A model generated the notes under the pieces. The model was not told the origin of the DNA. It was given only the letters and a program-made list of their open reading frames with translations, and did not search any database. 20,146 nt of DNA from Priapulus caudatus. Lineage: Eukaryota; Priapulida; Priapulimorpha; Priapulimorphida; Priapulidae. Below, in pieces: positions 1-10,324 of this stretch. The stretch is taken from positions 168,474-188,619 of the forward strand of contig NW_014577739.1 in the NCBI RefSeq assembly GCF_000485595.1, read 5' to 3'. Position 1 is the first letter of the stretch. Every line of letters begins with the position of its first letter. The position numbers and the translations under genes are program-made.

Positions 1-436
1 AGGGAAGAGGGCTGAGGGGAGGGAGAAGAAGAATTAGGCTAAACGAGAGACAGGAGAGACAATGGAAAATACGGAAGGGGTGAAGTAGCAGTTTTGCACC
101 CTGCAGGTTAGGGCGCTCTCCTAATTATAAACAAAGATGTACCGATAATAATTAATTAGTAAAATCTATGCTGAGATACCCCCTAACCATATTAAATGCA
201 TATTCATCACAAAATATAACTCCTCTGGTAAGATATTGCGCATGCGCCAACACACTAACGTAACCAGATTATGTACCGACTGGTATATGCAGTGGTCACC
301 TTACATGAAAGTTCTTCTTCCTATTTATTAAGGGATGTCTACTGATAGAACGTTATCATATAAATCCATGCTAGGATAACTCCTCTTCATTATACATGCA
401 TACTTTTTGCAAAATAATATACTTCTCGGGAGATAT

Positions 437-448
437 TGCGCATGCGCG
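437..448. promoter_or_regulatory. NRF1-like palindrome TGCGCATGCGCG in repeat copy 1
   Basis: The 12-mer matches the known NRF-1 consensus YGCGCAYGCGCR. A shorter version, whose last base does not match, lies in the other half-repeat at 237-247. The motif match is seen; binding is inference, and its location in a repeat lowers the chance that it is a functional promoter site. Confidence 0.35.
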
Positions 449-980
449 AGCACCGTTTCAGGCGTGCAGTATACGGCTTAGAGAAAACTGCATAATATAG
501 CTTGCTGTGGGAGAGAGGCGTAAGAAACTGAAGAAAAGCGGCAAAAAAAGATAGCTGAGGGGCGGTAGAAGAAGAAATATGCTGAGCGAGGGACAGGAGA
601 GACAATGGGAAATACGGGAGGTGGTGAAGTAGCAGTTTTGCGCCCTGCAGGCTAGGGCGCTTTCCTAATTATAAACACAGGTGTACTGATAGCAATTAAT
701 TACAAAAATCTATGCTGAGATACTCCCTAACCATATTAAATGCATATTCATCACAAAATATAACTCCTCTGGTAAGATATCGCGCATGTGTCAACACACT
801 AACGTAGCCAGATTATGTACTGACTGGTATATGCAGTGGTCACCTTACATGTACGGTCTTCTTCCTATTTATTAAGGGATGTCTACTGATAGAATGTTAT
901 CATATAAATCCATGCTAGGATAACTCCTCTTCATTTTAAATGCATACTCTTTGCAAAATACTATTCTTCTCGGGAGATAT

Positions 981-992
981 TGCGCATGCGCG
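981..992. promoter_or_regulatory. NRF1-like palindrome TGCGCATGCGCG in repeat copy 2
   Basis: Same 12-mer as at 437-448, one repeat period (544 bp) downstream and unchanged although the surrounding repeat has diverged. In the third copy the equivalent spot (from about 1316) reads 'cgtgcatgcgc', one base off. Confidence 0.35.
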
Positions 993-1385
993 AGCACCGT
1001 TTTAGGCGTGCAGTACGGACTAAAGAAAACTGCATAATATAGCTTGCTGTGGGAGAGAGGTGTTAGAGACTGAGGAAAAACGGGAAGATAGCCGAGGGAC
1101 GTTAGAAAAATGAGGGGCTGAGCAAGGGACAGGAGACGCATGGGTAGGACGGGAGGAGAAGAAGTTGGATTTTTGCACCCTACAGGCTAGGGCGGTCTCC
1201 TAATTATAAACGCAGGTCTTCTTATAAAAATTTATTACAGAAGTCTATGCTCAGATACCCTATAACCATATTAAATGCATATTCATCACAAAATATAACT
1301 CTTGTGATGAGATATCGTGCATGCGCTAACACACTAACATAGCCTGACTGTGTACTGACTGGTATACGCACTGGGCACCTTTCAT

Positions 1386-2011
<626 letters not shown>

Positions 2012-2020
2012 CACGATATC

Positions 2021-2057
2021 AGGGGTTAATAATGACAAATTGTCATTATTAACCCTT
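2021..2057. repeat. Near-perfect hairpin next to the CA/AT microsatellite
   Basis: A 16 bp perfect inverted repeat (2023-2038 with 2040-2055) is centred on a single base at 2039; the stem reads GGGTTAATAATGACAA. The 2021/2057 pair also matches after one mismatch. Outside it, AT/CA sequence on the left and 'tatatagatatctgtgtgt' on the right extend the symmetry loosely. Confidence 0.85.
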
Positions 2058-2869
2058 GATTATATATATAGATATCTGTGTGTAAACATATATACAAGTA
2101 ATTATATTGAGCGAGTATACTGGGTTCGTGACTAGCTCGGCATTGATAATTACTTTATGCGATATTATATCATCAAGCATGTCACGACGAATTGTTTACA
2201 AGAAATTTGACAACATTATTTGAGTTCTTCAGATTTTTAACAATCATTAAAGCAGTGATGTCTCTGCGTCATAACTCGGTCTGTAACTGCTAAACGTGGA
2301 AGAATGTATTTATATACATCGTCGCCTCGTGGGTGCTATTACTAAATAGCAAAAGGACCAATTGCAATATTAAAAGGTACTTTTTTAAATTTACAAATTA
2401 TGACTAATTAACATTAGTAACCGGTTATCCACGACTAAATCATTATAACGCTTTGCTGGTAGGTGATTTCCTGTACTACGTACTGCCCCTTATTGTATCG
2501 TATGTCCCGTATGATACCGTCCACGCGTGACTTATGCCCGGAAAATATAACGGCATATAAAGGAGATGTAAGGATTTGCTAAAGAGAAATGTTATCTTCC
2601 TTACCAACCTTCAGGTTTAAACATCTTATTTAATATTTTTCTCATATCTACTTCACTTCAGCGCAGCGAAAACAGGTCCTGAACGTGTTCCCATGGAAAC
2701 GAAAGCAAAAAAAGCGCATTCGTACATAAAATAACGGACAATCGCAGAATGCTTTCTTTCTCTCTTTGTCAACTCCTTCGCGCACGGGCAATAATAGCAG
2801 GGTTAACATTTGCCGGCTACTAATCAGACGATTTTCATCGAAAACGCGATGGTTTTTTGAGCTTTTTGC
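2058..2869. other. Intergenic, AT-rich, no gene seen
   Basis: No recognisable exon, RNA gene or repeat. A TATAAAG string at 2556-2562 sits in AT-rich DNA and has no supporting downstream exon. A 99-codon minus-strand frame ending at 2648 has no recognisable domain. Confidence 0.5.
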
Positions 2870-3340
2870 CCTTATTTGTCGTAAATGGTAGAGGAGAGAC
2901 GCCACCGCTGCCCAGCTGGCGACCGAGGGCAAGCAGGCGTCGGCCATATGTTACGTCTGCGCCGCGTGATCTCGCGAGAAGCACAGCGCACAGCTGCCGA
3001 GGGCGCGAGCGCGACACGAGATGAGCGCGCCGTGATCGGAGGGAGGGGAGCGAAAGGCGGAGGGAGGGGAGGGAGGGGAGCGAGAGGCGGGAGGACGAGA
3101 GGCGGAGGAAGGGGAAGGAGGGGAGCGAGAGGTGGGTGGGGGGAGAAGAGGGAGGCGTGGGATGGGAGGAAAGGAATGAAGAAACTGGACAAGGGGCCCT
3201 ACTGGGATGCAAGGGTCATAGTGGAAGGAGGGATAAGAAAGGGGAGAGAGGGTAAGCGGGTACCCGTGACGACAGGCTTCTGTGTGATTCCACTCCCATG
3301 GCAGTCTCCACGGTGTGCCATAGATTATCATCAAAGATGG
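2870..3340. promoter_or_regulatory. GC/purine-rich island with a TCTCGCGAGA motif and G4-forming tract
   Basis: Sequence here is CpG-rich on its left side and G/A-rich from about 3045 to 3260. The palindrome TCTCGCGAGA at 2970-2979 is the known CpG-island promoter element bound by BANP in vertebrates. G-runs at 3062-3078 (GGGA-GGGGA-GGGA-GGGG, one-base loops) fit the tightest G-quadruplex pattern. Long frames across it are low-complexity Arg/Gly or Ser/Pro and I do not accept them as genes. A promoter role is inference; no confident exon is attached. Confidence 0.35.
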
Positions 3341-3483
3341 TAAGCAGTGGCTGATTTTTCTATTTGTCGTGGAGAACGCGTCATAGTATAATTACTAACA
3401 CTTAACACAACATTTATATCGTCACAGCGTGTGCAACGAAATTTTTGCGAACTTGCTGCGTTGGCGAGCCACTTGGCTTGTGA

Positions 3484-3520
3484 CCCTAATCCTAACCCTA
3501 ACCCTAACCCTAACCCTAAA
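3484..3520. repeat. Interstitial telomere-type tract (CCCTAA)n
   Basis: Four perfect CCCTAA units (3496-3519) plus two degenerate ones just upstream. On the minus strand this is (TTAGGG)n, the ancestral metazoan telomere repeat, unlike the TTAGG of most insects. It sits inside ordinary sequence, so it is an internal insertion or break-repair scar, not a chromosome end. Confidence 0.9.
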
Positions 3521-3748
3521 CCTGACCACAATTGTTAGGTTGTTGAGCAAGTAGGATTAGGTTCGGATTATTTTCTACTTAATAACTCCTAGAAATAAAT
3601 GGAAGCAATAAAATAAATCCGCTTTTCCTGATTGCTTTAAAACGCGTGTTTAAGTATTTCTATACTAATAGATCCATATAGCTTAGGAATACACCGACGG
3701 TGTAGGTTTCTTTTCGTCAATTAGTACTTTAATTACAAAGTAATCAAT

Positions 3749-3925
3749 ATCAGAATGTAATTACGCGCAAATTTTTAGCCCGTCAAGTATTTCATCCATA
3801 AAGATTACAATCTTATCCGATCATGAAACTTTACGATCAGAATGTATTTAAATAGCGATGTTTGTAGGTTAGTCTGTCAAGAATTTCTTGTGTGAGATTA
3901 AAATCTTATCGCATGTATCACGGCA
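3749..3925. repeat. Degenerate ~90 bp direct duplication
   Basis: 'cagaatgta' occurs at 3751 and 3838, 'gtcaag' plus 'atttc' at 3782 and 3876, and 'agatta..aatctta' follows both. Two diverged tandem copies with a period of 87-94 bp. No coding content. Confidence 0.6.
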
Positions 3926-4318
3926 GGTTTTACCATAATTGTGACAGGCATAAGGTTCAACTGCAAACACATACACCACAGCAACGCTCCACTAACAAAA
4001 TGACTAATGACAGTGTAAATTTAAACATGGCCCACCCGCTGGCTACACAATGAATTCATTTAACGAATCACAATAAATATCAACCCCTGGGGGCATGTGT
4101 ACGTGTGAAGTTTATAAAATGTTTTTGAATATATTTGACATGGAGACAACTTGTACGCGTTGGCGTGTTCTTTCCGGTAAACATATTTCGCGTGCGTGCG
4201 CATGCTATGAACATACACTATAGAGTAGGTGTTGACATTAGCGGCTTATTTAACAATATACATTTTTCTCGACTATAGTGGATTAATTTAAATAAAATAG
4301 CATTTGAAGATTTTATAC
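3926..4318. other. Intergenic, no gene seen
   Basis: AT-rich unique sequence without recognisable exons, RNAs or repeats. Confidence 0.5.
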
Positions 4319-4345
4319 GGTCTCTCCCTGCCTCTTTTTTCATTT

Positions 4346-4384
<39 letters not shown>

Positions 4385-4545
4385 GTCTCTGTCTCTCTTT
4401 CTTTCTCTCTCTCTCTCTCTCTTTCTATCTTTCTTTCGCGCTCTCTTTCTCTCTCTCTTTCTCTCTTCCTATCTCACCTTTTCTGCCTCTCTTTTCTCTC
4501 GTTCGTTCTCTGTGTTTCCCTCTGTTCCCTCTCTATTTATCTATT
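4319..4545 (+). repeat. (CT)n-rich imperfect microsatellite
   Basis: Nearly pure pyrimidine with CT, CTTT and CTGT units. The Ser/Leu-repeat reading frames are a by-product of the dinucleotide. Confidence 0.9.
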
Positions 4546-4548
4546 ATC

Positions 4549-4750
4549 TGTGCGTGCGTGCGCCCGGTGAGTGCATGCGTGCGTGCGGGCGTGCGTGCGG
4601 GCGAGCGTGTGTGTTCAGGCTCACGGCGTCGGTCCGTTTTTTTACCACAACCAACTCTCAGCGCGGACTGCCAAAAGAGCAACAACGCCGCGCAGTGTGT
4701 CCGTGCGCGCGTGCGTGCGAGCGAGCGAGCGTGTGTGTGTGTGTGTGCAC
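4549..4750 (+). repeat. TGCG/GTGC-rich alternating tracts
   Basis: Two blocks of (TGCG)n with GCGA variants, about 4550-4612 and 4703-4748 (the second ending in (TG)n), flank a 90 bp CpG-rich unique segment. Alternating purine-pyrimidine sequence is a Z-DNA former. Confidence 0.85.
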
Positions 4751-4810
4751 ATGCCCCGCTGCAATCATCCCATCACGGTCCTCCCTCGCCACACCTCCCG
4801 CGAGCGATTA

Positions 4811-4826
4811 TCACGCCAGGTAAGTT
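4811..4826 (+). other. Isolated consensus 5' splice site CAG|GTAAGT
   Basis: A perfect donor, CAG|GTAAGT with GT at 4820-4821, follows a CpG-rich segment (about 4615-4819) that is open in at least two frames. This could be the end of a 5' non-coding first exon. No start codon context or protein family supports a coding exon, and one perfect donor in 20 kb can arise by chance. Confidence 0.2.
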
Positions 4827-5215
4827 GTTACGGGACAATGTCGCCCCGCAGGTGGATCGTAATGAGTCCATTGGCTCGCTGACAGCCGACCGACACGTTG
4901 CCAATCGTATTAATCCAACGCGCGCGCGCCCGTGAGAATTCTATTGTGTCGCTAAGCTAACACGGCCACGGTCTCTCGTCTTGCTGCTGCTGCCGATATA
5001 CATCGTGTGAGTTGTGATCATGGCTAGCGGGCATGCTCCGCTACACGCATGCATGTATACGCGCGCGTAACGTGTAGTCAAATATTCATTCATCTTTTGA
5101 GGGGTTGACGGACGCGGAGTTTCGGTGCGCGTTACAGGGTTTATAGAGTTCCGAGTGCGTGTGTAGCGTAACCTCCCTTGCGCATGTATTTATTTTTCAC
5201 GGCCGCGGGCATACT
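4827..5215. other. Intergenic, no gene seen
   Basis: Mixed-composition sequence with a few GCATGC/GCGCGC palindromes and no recognised feature. Confidence 0.45.
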
Positions 5216-5219
5216 ACTC

Positions 5220-5263
5220 CCCTCCCCCTTCTCTCTTCCCTCTCTCTCGCTATCTATTGTCAA

Positions 5264-5346
<83 letters not shown>

Positions 5347-5560
5347 CTTCGTCTCTCCTCTCTACCCCCTCTCTCTTTCTCTGTGCCTGTCACTCTCTCT
5401 TTCTCTCTCTAACTCTCAAACTCGCCTCTCTCTCTGTCCTTTTCCCTTTCTCTTTCTCTTCTTTCTTCTCTTCTATCCTGTGCGTATGTGTGTTTATGTG
5501 TCTTTTGCTCTCTCCCTTGCTTTCTCTGTCTGTCACTCTCCCAGCTACTATCCGATCAAA
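5220..5560 (+). repeat. (TC)n microsatellite with pyrimidine-rich flanks
   Basis: An uninterrupted TC run of about 37 units (5267-5341) is flanked by imperfect CT-rich sequence on both sides. Poly-Ser/Leu frames across it are artefacts of composition. Confidence 0.95.
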
Positions 5561-5619
5561 ATACAGATTACATAAAGAATTTTAACTCTTCTACCCCCAA
5601 TTTATCTCAAACCAAGGTG

Positions 5620-6175
5620 GTCCTGCTGTATGCTCCTGCTGTTGATGCTGCACCTGCTGCGGCTGCTTGCCGCTGTTAGATTGCTGCTTGTTGCCGCTGC
5701 GTGCTACTACTGCTGGCGCTACTGCTGCTGCTGGCCGCTAATGCCGCTGCTCATGCTTACGCTGCTGATGCGCTACTCTGCTTCGCTGCGCTACTATACT
5801 GCTGCCGCTGTGATGATGTCACTGCTTGCTGCGCTGCTGCTTTCCGCTGCTGCTGCGCTGCTGCTGCGTGCTGCTGCCGCTGCTGCTGCCGCTGTCTGCG
5901 CTGGCTGTTATGATGCAATACTTGCTGCTATTCCAGCTGCTGTCTGTGTCCGCTGTTGGTGTTGTTGCCTTACTGCTGCGCTATTGTTGTTTTGTTGCTG
6001 CTGCTGCTGCCGCTTGCTCCTACCGTCTGTTGTTGCTGCTGCTCTGTTGGCCTGTTGCTGTTGCTGATGGTGCTGCTGCTGATGCTGACGCTAATGCTGG
6101 TGATGATTATGATAATAATTATGATGATTCTGATGCTGACGCTAATGATGCTGCTGCTAATGATGATGCTACCAC
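5620..6175 (+). repeat. Imperfect TGC/CTG trinucleotide tract, about 550 bp
   Basis: Mostly TGC/GCT/CTG triplets with TGT, GAT and ATG variants, ending in a TGA/ATG-rich block (6065-6175). The plus-strand frames give Leu/Ala/Cys runs with no globular segment. The minus strand reads as CAG/CAA/CAT triplets, like the Gln/His tract of the ato exon at 18906-19154, but stops interrupt every minus frame. I see no splice sites that would make it an exon. Confidence 0.85.
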
Positions 6176-6299
6176 CGCCGCTTGCTCATATATGCAGTTT
6201 CTGCTGTTGTTTACTGTTCGCTTGGCTGTCTCCGCCAGCTAGTTAACCGCTGCCTCCCGCTGTTGCTGCGCCGTCGTACTGTCCTCGCACATTGTTGAA

Positions 6300-6440
6300 G
6301 CACGGCGGCGGGAGCATGGCCGCCAGGCGGGCACGTGGCGGGATGTAAATGGGGAGGCTTATAAGTGGTGCCCGGTCGCCTTTCGCGCCGGCAATCATCT
6401 GCTATAGATAGACGCGGAGTCGGCGCGCGCACGGGCCGCG
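6300..6440 (+). promoter_or_regulatory. Weak promoter-like GC-rich segment
   Basis: CpG-rich sequence contains a CACGTG E-box at 6332-6337 and a TATAAG string at about 6360-6365, then a GC-rich stretch and the long CT tract. No downstream exon is recognisable, so this is only a possibility. Confidence 0.2.
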
Positions 6441-6494
6441 ACGCACCAACCCTGTCACTGCGCGCGCACGCTCTCTGCCTGATCGCGCCGCGCG

Positions 6495-7310
6495 GCTCTC
6501 TCTCTCGTCTCTCTCTCTCCTCGCTTCTCTCTCTCTCTCAGTCCTTCTCTTCTCGCCGCGCGCTCTCTTCGCCCTCTATTCTGCCTCTCTCTCTCTTCTC
6601 TCTCCTCTCTCTCTTCTCTCTTTCTCTTCTTTCTCTCTCTCTCTTCTCCTCTCTCTCTTCTCTCTCTCGATCTGCAGATGTCTCTGTCTATCTATCTGCT
6701 CGCTCGTCTCTCTCTCTCTCTCCTCTCTCTCTTCTCTCTCTCTCTTTCTCTTTACTCTTCGTCTCTCTCTCATTCGCTCTCTTCTCTTCTCTCTCTCTCT
6801 TTCCTTCTTGTCTCTCTCTCTCTCTCTCTCTCGCTCTCTTCTTCTCTCCTCTTATATCTTCTCTCTCTGCTTCTTTTCTGTGCGTTCAGTTCTATCCTCC
6901 TCTTCTCCTTTTCTCTCTTTCTCTTATCTCCTCTATTTCTCCTCTCGCTCTCTTTGCTCAGTGCGCTTCTTTCTTTTCTTTTCTACTCGCTATCCTTAAT
7001 CTTTTCTCTACCTCCTTCTTTGCCCTCTTACTCTCTGCTAGCTGCCCTTCCCTCCTTCTATTTCTGTTCCCTCCCTCCTCCCTCCCTCCGTCTCTCCCTC
7101 CTCTCTCCCCCTCCCTCCCTCCCTCTCTCCTTCCCTCCCTCTCCCCTCACTCTCCCTCTCTCGCTCTCTCTCACTCTTTTTCACTGTTCCCCCTTCCCTC
7201 CCCCTATTTCGCCCTCTTTCTCACTCTCTTTCTCTGTTTCCCCCTCCCTTCCCTCTCTCCCTACCCTCCCCCACTCTCTCTGTCCTACTCTCTCTCCCTC
7301 TCGCTGGCAC
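6495..7310 (+). repeat. ~800 bp polypyrimidine tract
   Basis: Almost uninterrupted C/T: CT/TCTT-rich to about 7010, then CCCT/CCTC-rich. Mirror-symmetric pyrimidine tracts of this kind can form triplex (H-DNA). The 326-codon Ser/Leu/Pro frame over it is compositional, not a gene. Confidence 0.9.
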
Positions 7311-7360
7311 TACACGGTCAATCACGCACGCCGGAGGCCCCATAGCGCATCATTGTTAGC

Positions 7361-7690
7361 TAGCCGCCGCTGTTATGTTTGAAGGGTTCCTCCCCTTTCC
7401 TCCCCCTCCCCTTTCCCTCTCCTCCCGGTTCATCTCCTCCTGCCTCTCCCCTCCCCCGTCTACCAGCCCGCTTGTCGCCGCCGTTGTTAGGTTTGTGGCC
7501 TCTGCCTCCCCTTCCCGCTTCCCTTCCCCCTTCCCCTCCCCCGTCCGCTTGCCCGATCGTCGCCTCCGTTGTTACGTTTGAGGTCTTTCCCCCTCCCTCT
7601 TCCCTCCCCTCCCCTTCCCTCCCCCGTCTAGCCGCCCACTCGCCGCCGCCGCCGCCGCCGCCGCTGTGTTACGTTTGAAGGGCCCTCCAT
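7361..7690 (+). repeat. Four degenerate ~100 bp tandem units and a (CCG)n run
   Basis: The core 'gttacgtttg(a/t)gg' preceded by a CCG-rich string occurs at 7372, 7486, 7571 and 7669 with small variants (spacings 114, 85 and 98). Between cores lie C/T-rich blocks ending 'cccccgtc'. (CCG)n at about 7641-7664 precedes the last core. Confidence 0.7.
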
Positions 7691-8030
7691 GCCGCCTAGC
7701 TGGTGATGAGACAAATGCGTCACGGCAGCTCCTCATCCTCTTTAGAGAGCAGATAAGATTCATTCGCGGCGGCGACGGTTATAGAGGCGTGGGCTGATGA
7801 CGATAGTGGGCTCCTCATCCTCTCGCTTATGTGGGCAGAGGAGGGGGGATGATGATAGCGGAATACTCTCGCTTATCAGGTGGGGGGGGAGTACGGTGTA
7901 GATTGAATACCCTCCCCCCCGTCCGCCCTCACGCGGGCAGAGAGCGATGAGGATGGATGGAGACTATCGCGGCGACAAAAGAGCGAGCGACACGGAGACG
8001 GGAGAGCGGAGAATGGAGGTCGGCGCGCAA
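7691..8030. other. Unique GC-rich sequence, no gene seen
   Basis: Contains repeated 'gctcctcatcctct' strings (about 7729 and 7811) and GATA-type sites (AGATAAG at about 7750, CTTATC at about 7872), but no exon I can support. Confidence 0.4.
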
Positions 8031-8038
8031 TATAAAAG
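8031..8038 (+). promoter_or_regulatory. Candidate TATA box TATAAAAG
   Basis: A consensus TATAAAAG is embedded in GC-rich flanks (GCGCGCAA before, CCTCGCTCCC after), the usual setting of a true TATA box. A start site would be expected near 8060. No exon follows that I can recognise, so the associated transcript is unknown. Confidence 0.3.
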
Positions 8039-8414
8039 CCTCGCTCCCATCGTCGGCAGCGCATGAAACGTTACGGCATCGCGGGTTAATTACCTGTAAA
8101 ATGCGTCCGTTATGCGTTCTGATCCTCATTGAGAACTGATAGGCGCTGGGTGCGGCGGCGGGAGATACATTTATCACGCTGTCAGGTCCGCTTAAACTCT
8201 CCGCCGCACTTCTAGTTGCGTGAATCGCATTAATCAGCGCGTTCTGCTTGTCGCATGGCTTGACGATGAATAAATTATTATGTGCAAGCAGATGCTTGGC
8301 GGCGACGCGCGCGAGTTTTGTCAATTTTGCGCGACTGTTGATATGATATGCTATTCAAAAGGGAATTTTTGTTGGAGCTACTTTTTTTTAAGCGACCGCG
8401 TGCTTTCGTTCGCG

Positions 8415-8456
8415 CGTCGGTGCGTGCGTGCGTGCGTGCGTGCGTGCATGGGTCCA

Positions 8457-8508
<52 letters not shown>

Positions 8509-8630
8509 TTGATGTGCGTGATGCGCCCGGTGTGCGTGGCAGCGTGCGTGCGTTAGTCAGCGTGCGTGCGCGGTTGCTTTGGAGAGTGTTCGCGTTTGTG
8601 TGCGTGCGTGCGTGTACATGCGTGCGCGAG
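8415..8630 (+). repeat. (TGCG)n microsatellite
   Basis: About 20 TGCG/TGCA units between 8418 and 8510, with interrupted copies to about 8630. Alternating purine-pyrimidine throughout. Confidence 0.95.
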
Positions 8631-8639
8631 TGTGTCGTA

Positions 8640-9469
8640 ACGACGACTATGGCGACGCTGACGATAGCGTCATCGTAACACCAGCGCTAGCGGCGTCGAC
8701 ACCGTAATATAAAGAACGTAATAAGATAATAGCGCGACATTATATCCCGCAACAATGCCCCACCCGATGACGTCACAATGCAACAAACTATTATAAATTA
8801 GCGGATGTTCGTTTGTCTTCCCACGGATTGCATTCACACTTCCCCGCACAATCTCTGCCGCGATCGCGCTCATGGTCACTTGCCAATGAAAGCGGCGATT
8901 TTTCTATGGCTCCGTTTCGGTCAATATTATTCCCGGCCGCAGATTTTATTTGCAACGGCAACTGTATTACCGTTCATAATGCCCGCGCACAATGCGTGCG
9001 GTCGGCCGAGTGTTGACCTACAAGAATTGGCGTATTTACAGAGAAAACACGGTTTTCCGTAGAAATTGTCGAAGGCGTAGATGAAATTAGCAGCGAGCCG
9101 GTGGGAACTATGGTGCATGATTATATCGCAGCCCCCTGTAGCAGAATTCCCTCGATACACATTTACTATACAGTTTATTCGACACTGGTGTTTGCTTAAA
9201 AATCGAGCTGCATATATTTATTATAAAAATGTCCGAGCAAAACGCTTCGTTTTAATTACGTTAAGAGTAGTGACACATTGATTTTAGTGGGATGATACCC
9301 TTTGTTTGTAAAACACAACAACTTTGCGTTGATATCCGAATTCGTCTATTTTTAACTAACGATTTTTCACCGATCTATACGTATATGTACAGATATTATT
9401 ATTACAGATTATTACATATTATCATTACGTACGCAATAAATGTTTATTAGTAAATTATTTATCTCTGCT
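8640..9469. other. Intergenic, no gene seen
   Basis: Unique sequence with a CRE (TGACGTCA) at 8768-8775. Overlapping frames on both strands (8805-9062 plus, 8927-9160 minus) have no recognisable domain and are probably chance. Confidence 0.5.
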
Positions 9470-9518
9470 AATATAATAATAATATTATTATTATTATTAA
9501 TAATAATAATAATAATAG

Positions 9519-9551
<33 letters not shown>
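9470..9551. repeat. (TAA)n/(TTA)n microsatellite with internal strand switch
   Basis: TAA-type units change to ATT-type and back to AAT, which makes the left part self-complementary. One 'agga' interruption near 9518. Confidence 0.95.
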
Positions 9552-9553
<2 letters not shown>

Positions 9554-10324
9554 TATAACTTCAATATATAAAATATTAAATAGATAATAGATATAAATAG
9601 ATATATGACATATAAATATTATATATAAATCTGTGGGGTTTTCGCATCCCTAATTTAATGTATTAGACCATTTGCACGCGCCGTTCTCGATGAAAAAACT
9701 CTCTTATGATCAACATGGATAATTTCTAGCGAGTGTTTACGTACCGCGGCCCGCTCGTGCGTCGTGGCGACACGGACGACGACGCCGAGCGTCGCCCGCG
9801 GCCATGTTCTCCCGCCGACGGCCGTTAAAATTCATGACCAGCATTTGGCGACGGGCGCGCTGGTTGCGACGACACGCGTACATACACTACACCGAGCTAC
9901 GGCAGCGAGAAATACTGATGGTTTATTCCCATCAATGCGGTTAACAAACCGCCTCCGATTGGAAACAAACGACTCATAGGGGCTGGACGCGCGCGCTGTG
10001 TGCGACGTCTCTACGTGTGTGTGTGTATATTGTATGATGCAGGCGAGTTTTGATGCGGGCATTTCGATAAGTTAAATGGCATTTCGGCGTGGGAATACGC
10101 GAGTCGTGACGTCAGCCGGCGACCGTTATGTCGGTAGGCGTGTGAGTGTATGTAATGTATGGTGGTAATGTGGACGAAAACACAGCTGGTCAGACGTCCG
10201 GTCACAGATGTTACACGAATTTTGTTATGATAATACGATATTTTGTAAGATGTAAATTTGGATTTTTTTACTAGTATAGGTGTCTTAATTACTTTTTTTT
10301 AAATTTTTTTTTGACATCGTTGTT
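9552..10324. other. Intergenic with a ~250 bp CpG-rich patch
   Basis: AT-rich to about 9735, then CpG-rich (9740-9990). The patch holds two short inverted repeats (9917-9933 GATGG..CCATC; 9938-9953 GCGGTT..AACCGC) and an inverted CCAAT at about 9956. A CRE (TGACGTCA) lies at 10107-10114. It may be a regulatory element; no exon is recognised. Confidence 0.35.

Larger units (their letters stand above)
1..1385. repeat. ~540 bp tandem repeat, three copies with internal dimer structure
   Basis: The same sequence recurs about every 540 bp. The anchor 'gacaggagagac' is at 49 and 592 (a variant at 1128), and 'ttttgc(a/g)ccct' is at 92, 636 and 1171. The first copy is cut by the window edge and the third loses similarity after about 1385. 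Each full copy also contains two related ~200 bp halves. The stretches ending 'agatattgcgcatgcg' at 231 and 431 align over about 110 bp with substitutions, so this is a dimeric higher-order repeat. No coding potential is visible. It could be a satellite or a tandemly repeated fragment of a non-autonomous transposon. Confidence 0.85.

Noticed and set aside
2885-3343. 152-codon Arg/Gly-rich frame, RGG-protein-like
   Set aside because: Arises from a GGA/GGGA purine tract, and opposing minus-strand frames are equally open. No RNA-binding domain is attached.
3331-3531. Minus-strand frame with a Gly-Leu repeat
   Set aside because: The Gly-Leu run is simply the telomere-type repeat in translation.
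5159-5585. Two overlapping ~135-codon Ser/Leu frames
   Set aside because: Products of the (TC)n microsatellite, open in two frames simultaneously.
5630-6246. Leu/Ala/Cys-rich frames over the TGC tract, resembling membrane segments
   Set aside because: Triplet-repeat composition gives the same runs in all three frames. No start context, splice signals or non-repetitive sequence supports them.
6365-7382. Long Ser/Leu/Pro frames of 326 and 234 codons
   Set aside because: They follow directly from the polypyrimidine repeat. Several frames are open at once, with no globular segment.
7929-8324. 131-codon minus-strand frame
   Set aside because: No recognisable domain, no splice or start support, and it overlaps a plausible plus-strand TATA box.
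8805-9160. Overlapping 85-codon plus and 77-codon minus frames
   Set aside because: Both strands are open over the same DNA with no family signature, consistent with chance.
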